From the NCBI GenBank assembly GCA_023436585.1, contig JAEZIN010000027.1, positions 65,229 to 129,228 of the forward strand: 64,000 nt of DNA. Reading direction: 5' to 3'. The notes below the pieces were generated by a model. That model saw only the letters and a program-made list of their open reading frames with translations. It did not search any database and was not told where the DNA came from. How positions within the stretch are numbered: the stretch's first letter is position 1; each line of letters begins with the position of its first letter. This document shows, one piece after another, positions 59,764-64,000 of this stretch. The position numbers were made by a program, and so were the translations under genes. Source of the DNA: Bacillota bacterium. GTDB lineage: Bacteria; Bacillota; Clostridia; Christensenellales; Aristaeellaceae.

Positions 59764-61221
59764 ATGAAGAAATTGTTGTTTTGGAAGCATCCCAAATGGC
59801 GGTACGGGGGGTACGCCTTTGCGGCGGCCGCCATCGTGATAGCCGTTGCGGTGCTTATTAACTTGGGGATTGGCGAGCTGGAAACAAAGTACGGCTGGCG
59901 CAAGGATCTGTCCTTCAACAACCTGACCACCCAGAGCGAGACCACCAGGAGCGTTTTGCAGTCGCTGCCGTATCCCGTGCACATATATGCGCTGTATACG
60001 CCTGGCGGGGAGGATATGGCACTTGCGGAGCTTTTGAACCGCTACCGTGCCAGCAGCTCCCTTGTCACCTATGAAATGCTGGAGCTGAACAAAAATCCGG
60101 GACTGCTGGCCAAGTTTCAGGGGAACTCGGAAGCCTCTCTGACGCCCAACAGCCTGGTCGTATCCTGTGAAAAAACAGGCAGGTACAAGATTCTATCCTC
60201 TGAAAGCTTTTCCGCCATAGGCTTCAGCGTTGAAAGCGGCGAATACGGGGTGGAGCTGATATATGAAAAGCGCATTACCGAAGCCCTGGTGTACGTGACC
60301 CGCGAGGAAATACCGGAGATCATGCTTCTAAATGGCCACAGCGAGCGAGGGGATCAAGAAGTAGAGCCGCTTAGGCAGGCGCTTTTAAGCAATAATTATG
60401 CCGTGCGCGATGTGAATCTGCGCAATGGGGATGAGCTTACACCGGATGCGCTTTTGATGATCCTCTCCCCCAACCAAATAGATTTTACGCAGGACGAGGT
60501 TGCGGCCATTACGTCCTTTTCCAAAGCGGGCGGCGCTCTGTTCATCACCTGCGACTTTGACGATGAAATATCAGGTATGAACAATTACCTGTCCCTGCTG
60601 CGTTCCTTCGGCATGGTGCCGCGCAACGGCGTGGTGCTGGCCTCCCCTGAGGAGCCGGGCACGTTTTTCAACAATACCACAGCCTTTCTTGTGCCTTACG
60701 TTTTGCCGGGTGAGGCGACGGACCCGCTGATAGGCGCCGGCATGAACGCCCTGATCCTGGAAGGCTCCCGGGCACTTGAGGCGCCATCCGGCGCCGTCAG
60801 CGGCCTGACCGTAACGCCCGTACTGTACAGCGGATACAAGGCGTATTTGCGGGATATTTACGGGGCCAACAGCGCCACGGAGCAGCAGGATACCGATCCC
60901 ATCGGACCTTTCCCGCTGGCGCTGCTGGGCACCCGCACGCAGGAGGATGGCACGCTGTCCCGGGCGTTCATACTGGGCAGCAGCGCTTTGCTCACCGACA
61001 GCCAGTTGTATGAATACTCATACAATCTTGAGTTTACGCTCCGCATGTGCGAGTACCTTTTGAACCAGAAGCCCATTTCCCTGGATATCATATCCAAGCC
61101 CTACCTGCGGCCTGCTCTGAAGGAAATGAGCCGGCCTGCGGGCGCTGCTGTGGCCATCGCGCTTCCCTTGCTGGTGCTTGCGCTGGCGCTTGTGGTCCTG
61201 CTGCCCAGGCGCCACCGTTGA
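59764..61221 (+). CDS. GldG-like ABC-associated membrane protein (485 aa)
   Basis: Two membrane segments, at about 15-35 and 460-480, flank a large extracytoplasmic domain of the GldG type (DUF4350/ABC_transp_aux-like). It includes VHIYALYTPGG near 75 and IPEIMLLNGHSERGD near 180. The ATG at 59764 immediately follows the permease stop (GGGAGGGCTGAGG serves as ribosome binding site). In flavobacteria GldG belongs to the gliding motility exporter; in Firmicutes the role is unknown. Confidence 0.88.
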   Translation: MKKLLFWKHPKWRYGGYAFAAAAIVIAVAVLINLGIGELETKYGWRKDLSFNNLTTQSETTRSVLQSLPYPVHIYALYTPGGEDMALAELLNRYRASSSLVTYEMLELNKNPGLLAKFQGNSEASLTPNSLVVSCEKTGRYKILSSESFSAIGFSVESGEYGVELIYEKRITEALVYVTREEIPEIMLLNGHSERGDQEVEPLRQALLSNNYAVRDVNLRNGDELTPDALLMILSPNQIDFTQDEVAAITSFSKAGGALFITCDFDDEISGMNNYLSLLRSFGMVPRNGVVLASPEEPGTFFNNTTAFLVPYVLPGEATDPLIGAGMNALILEGSRALEAPSGAVSGLTVTPVLYSGYKAYLRDIYGANSATEQQDTDPIGPFPLALLGTRTQEDGTLSRAFILGSSALLTDSQLYEYSYNLEFTLRMCEYLLNQKPISLDIISKPYLRPALKEMSRPAGAAVAIALPLLVLALALVVLLPRRHR

Positions 61222-61240
61222 TATTTTATTTGGAGGATTC

Positions 61241-62728
61241 ATGGAAAGACCCTTAAAGAAAAAGCGGAAGGTACCCCGCCCCCGGCGGGTGCTTTCCCTT
61301 GCTTTGCTGGCGGTCGCGCTGGCTGCCGGTGCCGTGTTTTTCTACGCGGCTTCAAGAAGCCCCGGAAAAATCCCGCTGGTGCCCAGCAGCTCCACCAGGC
61401 GCACGCTGGTATCCCGAAACGCCGGGGAGGTCTCGCGCATCGCCGTATCCCGCCAGGCGGGTGAGGGCTTTGTACTGCTCGGGGAAAACGGGCACTTGTC
61501 CGTACAGGGCTGGCCGGAGTTTGTAATGGATGCGGACAAGGAACAAGAGCTGCTTGTCGCTTGTGCCATTCTCAACGCGGAGGATACTGTATCGCAATCC
61601 CGCGAGGAATGGGAGCCCCACAAGGCGGAATTCGGCCTGAATCCCCCTGCCGTTACGGTGGAAGTGGATTATGCGGATGGCAAAAGGGCGGTCTTTTCCC
61701 TGGGCGCCAAAGCGCCGCACAACAACCTCAATTATTTCACCCTGGAAGACGATCCCGGGCTATACCTTGCCACGGCGGACCTGATTGACCTGTTTGACCA
61801 GGATCTTACGGTGTTCCATCATGTGAATCAGATTGTGATCCACCACCAGCGCATTGACCGGATTACCATCGAAAACGGCTCCGGTACTTTGGAGGCCGCG
61901 TGGGAGCTGAATACCGACATTACCAGTCCGGACGCGCTTTCGGCCTGGCGGATGACTGTGCCGTACAACTATCCCTGCGACGCGGACGCCATGGATACGC
62001 TGACATCCGCCATGGAAAAGCTGCATCTGGGCCGCTTTGTATCCAAGGCAGATGATGAGGCCAGGGAGAAATACGGGTTCAATCCTCCCCGGCGCGTGAT
62101 TACGGTGCACCAGGCGCCGGGGCAGATCGCCTCTATCGGCGATACGGGCGCTTACGAAATTACGCCTTATCCTGAAAGCACCCTGACACTCACCATTGGG
62201 ACCGCTGAGGATGACTTTGTGAACTATGTGGAGGTGGGCGGCACCATCTATCTTGTCAGTAGCATTTCGCAGCCGCTTTTAAACAACCTGGTGCCGGTAA
62301 GCACGCTGCTGCGCCAGCCGGCTGCCATATCGCTGGAATCAATACAATCCGTACTTGTGGAAAAGGGCGGAGAACAGAACACATATACCCTGCTCCGGGT
62401 GGAAAAGCTGCTGCCCAACAACGAGCTGGCCACAGACGAGGAAGGCAATGTGCTCAAGGATACCTTTGTGGACCTGAACGGTCAAAGGTCAAGCTTTGAG
62501 AAATTTGAAGCGTCCGTCACTGCCATGCAGGCGGTGACTGTCTCCGGCCGGCTGCCGGAAGGCTTTGTGTCGCAGGAACAGCCATACGCCAAAATTGTGT
62601 TTACCTTTGTGGACGGGCGCACCCGCACGCTGGAATTAGCGGCCTTCGATGCGCTGCACGATGCGCTGGGGGTGGATGGTACGTACCTGTACTACCTTCC
62701 CAAAGGAGCGCTGGAGAAGGGCTTGTGA
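61241..62728 (+). CDS. DUF4340-containing membrane-anchored protein (495 aa)
   Basis: One N-terminal membrane segment (about 18-38) followed by an extracytoplasmic DUF4340-type domain with repeated beta-rich units (FGLNPPAVTVEVDYADGKRAV; YGFNPPRRVITVHQ). The FGLNPP/YGFNPP motif recurs in this family. The start is ATG 61241, after TTGGAGGATTC. It is regularly linked to GldA/F/G-like genes and probably part of the same envelope complex. Confidence 0.87.
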   Translation: MERPLKKKRKVPRPRRVLSLALLAVALAAGAVFFYAASRSPGKIPLVPSSSTRRTLVSRNAGEVSRIAVSRQAGEGFVLLGENGHLSVQGWPEFVMDADKEQELLVACAILNAEDTVSQSREEWEPHKAEFGLNPPAVTVEVDYADGKRAVFSLGAKAPHNNLNYFTLEDDPGLYLATADLIDLFDQDLTVFHHVNQIVIHHQRIDRITIENGSGTLEAAWELNTDITSPDALSAWRMTVPYNYPCDADAMDTLTSAMEKLHLGRFVSKADDEAREKYGFNPPRRVITVHQAPGQIASIGDTGAYEITPYPESTLTLTIGTAEDDFVNYVEVGGTIYLVSSISQPLLNNLVPVSTLLRQPAAISLESIQSVLVEKGGEQNTYTLLRVEKLLPNNELATDEEGNVLKDTFVDLNGQRSSFEKFEASVTAMQAVTVSGRLPEGFVSQEQPYAKIVFTFVDGRTRTLELAAFDALHDALGVDGTYLYYLPKGALEKGL

Positions 62729-62741
62729 ACAGGCATGAAAA

Positions 62742-62760
62742 GCCGCCGATGGACGGCGGC
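62742..62760. terminator. Terminator between the Gld-like operon and the Fpg-like gene
   Basis: GCCGCCG-ATG-GACGGCGGC forms a 6-7 bp stem; on the minus strand it is followed by TTTTC and serves the Fpg-like gene, while on the plus strand it follows the DUF4340 stop. Confidence 0.6.
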
Positions 62761-62811
62761 GGTATTTCGCTCGCGGCCGGGGAGTTCATTCCTCTGGCTC
62801 TTTTTGCATGA

Positions 62812-63636
62812 TTATTCCCTCTGGCAGGCAGGGCAAAAATAAATGTTCCCGCCAAGATAGGCTTGGCGTTCCAAGGTTCCGCCGCATATGGGGCAGGGCT
62901 TGTCCAGCGTGTTCTTGGAAAGCAGGCAGGGGTATCCGCCAGGATTGCCATACAGGTCCTTTTCCGTGTCCCGGCCGCCCTTTTCTGTCATCTCTGCCAT
63001 GGTATCCTTAACAGCCGAATACAGGCGGACCTTCTCCTCCCCGGTCAAGGAAGCCAGCTTCCTCTTGGGATGGATGCGTGCCCTGAACAGTATATCCTGC
63101 AAAACGCCGTTGCCCAGGCCCGGTATGCGCTGCTCTGTGGCCAGAAAGGCCTTAGCGCTCAAGGTCTGCTTGGCATCCGCCAGCAATTTTTCAAAATAGC
63201 TCTGGTTAAATTCTTCGCTCAGCGGTGAGGGCTTTGTCTTGGCGATGAGGTAATAGGGGTTTTCATACGTTCCGGCTTTCATGGCCTGCATTCCCCCGTA
63301 CATCTGCACGGTGCAGACGAGGGCGGCCCCATCCGACAGCTCCAAAAAAAGCTGGTGCCTGTCTGGCATTTTTGATCCTTTGGGATACAAACGCATGTTG
63401 ATTCCGTCGTTGATCACAAGACAGGCGTCGCCGGCCAAGATTTCCACCTGCCCACCATATGCCTGCGCATCCGTAACCGTCTTTCCGGCAAGCAGGCCAT
63501 CGTATCCCGCGGGGTCGCCATGGTAGAAGGCGAAGCCGTGGGGCGTGCTGTTGGCTTGCACCTTTTCAATGCGCTTTCCAAGGATGTTTTCCCGCAATTG
63601 ACTGGCCAGCGTTTGGCTTTCCGGAAGCTCCAGCAT
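62812..63636 (-). CDS. Fpg/Nei-family DNA glycosylase-like protein lacking the canonical catalytic residues (274 aa)
   Basis: Overall fold of formamidopyrimidine-DNA glycosylase: an N-terminal beta-sandwich, helix-two-turn-helix (RIPGLGNGVLQDILF) and a C-terminal zinc finger (CPICGG...YFCPACQ). But it begins MLELPE instead of MPELPE, so the catalytic Pro2 is Leu. The region where K57 normally lies reads AYGGQVEI, and the zinc-finger loop reads LGGNIYFC, lacking the GRST-type Arg. The start is ATG 63636, after GGGAGGGATAGGA. It may be a DNA-binding or lesion-recognition relative rather than a standard lyase. Confidence 0.8.
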   Translation of the reverse strand: MLELPESQTLASQLRENILGKRIEKVQANSTPHGFAFYHGDPAGYDGLLAGKTVTDAQAYGGQVEILAGDACLVINDGINMRLYPKGSKMPDRHQLFLELSDGAALVCTVQMYGGMQAMKAGTYENPYYLIAKTKPSPLSEEFNQSYFEKLLADAKQTLSAKAFLATEQRIPGLGNGVLQDILFRARIHPKRKLASLTGEEKVRLYSAVKDTMAEMTEKGGRDTEKDLYGNPGGYPCLLSKNTLDKPCPICGGTLERQAYLGGNIYFCPACQRE

Positions 63637-63878
63637 TCCTATCCCTCCCTGTATACATGTTTTTTCCAGTATATCACAGAAGGATGCCGCCTGCATTCAT
63701 TTTAAGAAAAAGGCACACTGACATGGAGAGTAGCGAAAGGGCGAACCCTTTCGTTTGTTATCGTTCCGGATGGCTTTGCATGCGGACGAGGCTTGCCTGA
63801 ACAAAAAAGAAAACCCCGCTTTGTGAAAAGCGGGGCTCTTGTGCATACGAATGTGGCGGGGGTAGTTACCAGAAGGAA
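63637..63878. other. Intergenic region with two hairpins
   Basis: A 242-base gap between two minus-strand genes. It contains a perfect 8-bp hairpin (CGAAAGGG-CGAA-CCCTTTCG, 63734-63753, followed by TTTGTT on the plus strand) and the terminator at 63802-63835. The remaining frames are not supported. Confidence 0.5.
63802..63835 (-). terminator. Intrinsic terminator of the zinc-ribbon gene
   Basis: On the minus strand CCCCGCTTT-TCAC-AAAGCGGGG (63835-63814) is followed by TTTTCTTTTTTG. A textbook terminator 44 bases after the stop. Confidence 0.9.
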
Positions 63879-64000
63879 TTACCGGCGTGCCGCGAAGCAC
63901 TCGCTGCAATAAACGGGACGGTCGTTCTTGGGAACAAAGGGAACTTGGGTGACTGCGCCGCAGTTGGCGCAAACCGCCTCGTGCATTTCACGAGGGGCCC
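63879..64000 (-). CDS. Small CxxC-x17-CxxC zinc-ribbon protein, C-terminal part
   Basis: The gene enters from beyond base 64000. The last 40 residues are visible and read ...MHEAVCANCGAVTQVPFVP...RPVYCSECFAARR, two CxxC knuckles 18-20 residues apart. The VPF-x-P...RPVYC pattern matches the proCxxC/zinc-ribbon proteins common in Clostridia and candidate phyla, often linked to DEAD-box or cold-shock functions. The Met at 63986 has no ribosome binding site and is likely internal. A terminator follows. Confidence 0.75.
   Translation of the reverse strand, partial: APREMHEAVCANCGAVTQVPFVPKNDRPVYCSECFAARR

Noticed and set aside
1..64000. CRISPR arrays, transposases, integrases, phage genes, toxin-antitoxin or restriction systems
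   Set aside because: No regularly spaced repeats and no proteins of these families were recognised; the tRNA pair shows no integrase or duplicated tRNA end beside it.

Overview
The window looks like the chromosome of a carbohydrate-degrading Firmicute, most likely a Clostridia lineage of mid-50s percent GC (inference). The support is strong GGAGG ribosome binding sites throughout, LplB/YtcP-type sugar permeases paired with YesM/YesN two-component systems, a LexA box of Gram-positive type, a UvrX/YolD pair, and bacteriohemerythrin and CheX genes. No rRNA, CRISPR array, transposase or phage gene was seen.

Region 1 (1-23.1 kb) is a xylan-oligosaccharide locus. It holds the end of a GH8 exo-oligoxylanase, a GH67 alpha-glucuronidase, a SASA-type acetylesterase and a CE4-type deacetylase, all without visible export signals. 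It also holds three ABC sugar importers (506-4162, 8931-12118, 17950-21427) and two sensor/regulator sets (RR-HK-RR at 4152-8747, HK-RR at 12231-14752). The plan is import of decorated xylo-oligosaccharides followed by cytoplasmic trimming, as in the known Paenibacillus aldouronate cluster.

Region 2 (23.1-34.8 kb) has a CheX-bacteriohemerythrin pair, a FecCD-type metal/chelate importer, a Crp/Fnr-like regulator, a chemoreceptor, a large SPFH protein and an ABC-F ATPase.

Region 3 (35.0-42.8 kb) is a second sugar locus. A GntR regulator and an aldo/keto reductase diverge from an operon encoding a PQ-loop (SemiSWEET-like) protein, an atypical amidohydrolase and an ABC importer. Both divergent promoters carry matching dyad sites, which is the best-supported regulatory circuit in the window. 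A HAD nucleotidase follows.

Region 4 (42.9-50.0 kb) is a LacI-controlled operon: LacI, two permeases, a binding protein, a GH26-like enzyme and a secreted GH16 glucanase. Two near-identical LacI-type operators flank lacI.

Region 5 (50.2-64 kb) is mostly housekeeping: a Uup-like ABC-F, a DUF3089 hydrolase, a PlsC-like acyltransferase, ExoA, an SOS-controlled UvrX/YolD pair, tRNA-Glu and tRNA-Gln, a Gld-like ABC exporter with GldG and DUF4340 proteins, an Fpg/Nei-like protein lacking the usual catalytic residues, and the end of a small zinc-ribbon protein.

Across the window, five sugar ABC importers have no ATPase of their own, so a shared MsmX-type ATPase elsewhere is implied. All six binding proteins have signal-peptidase-I-type leaders with no lipobox cysteine, which is unusual for a single-membrane Firmicute.
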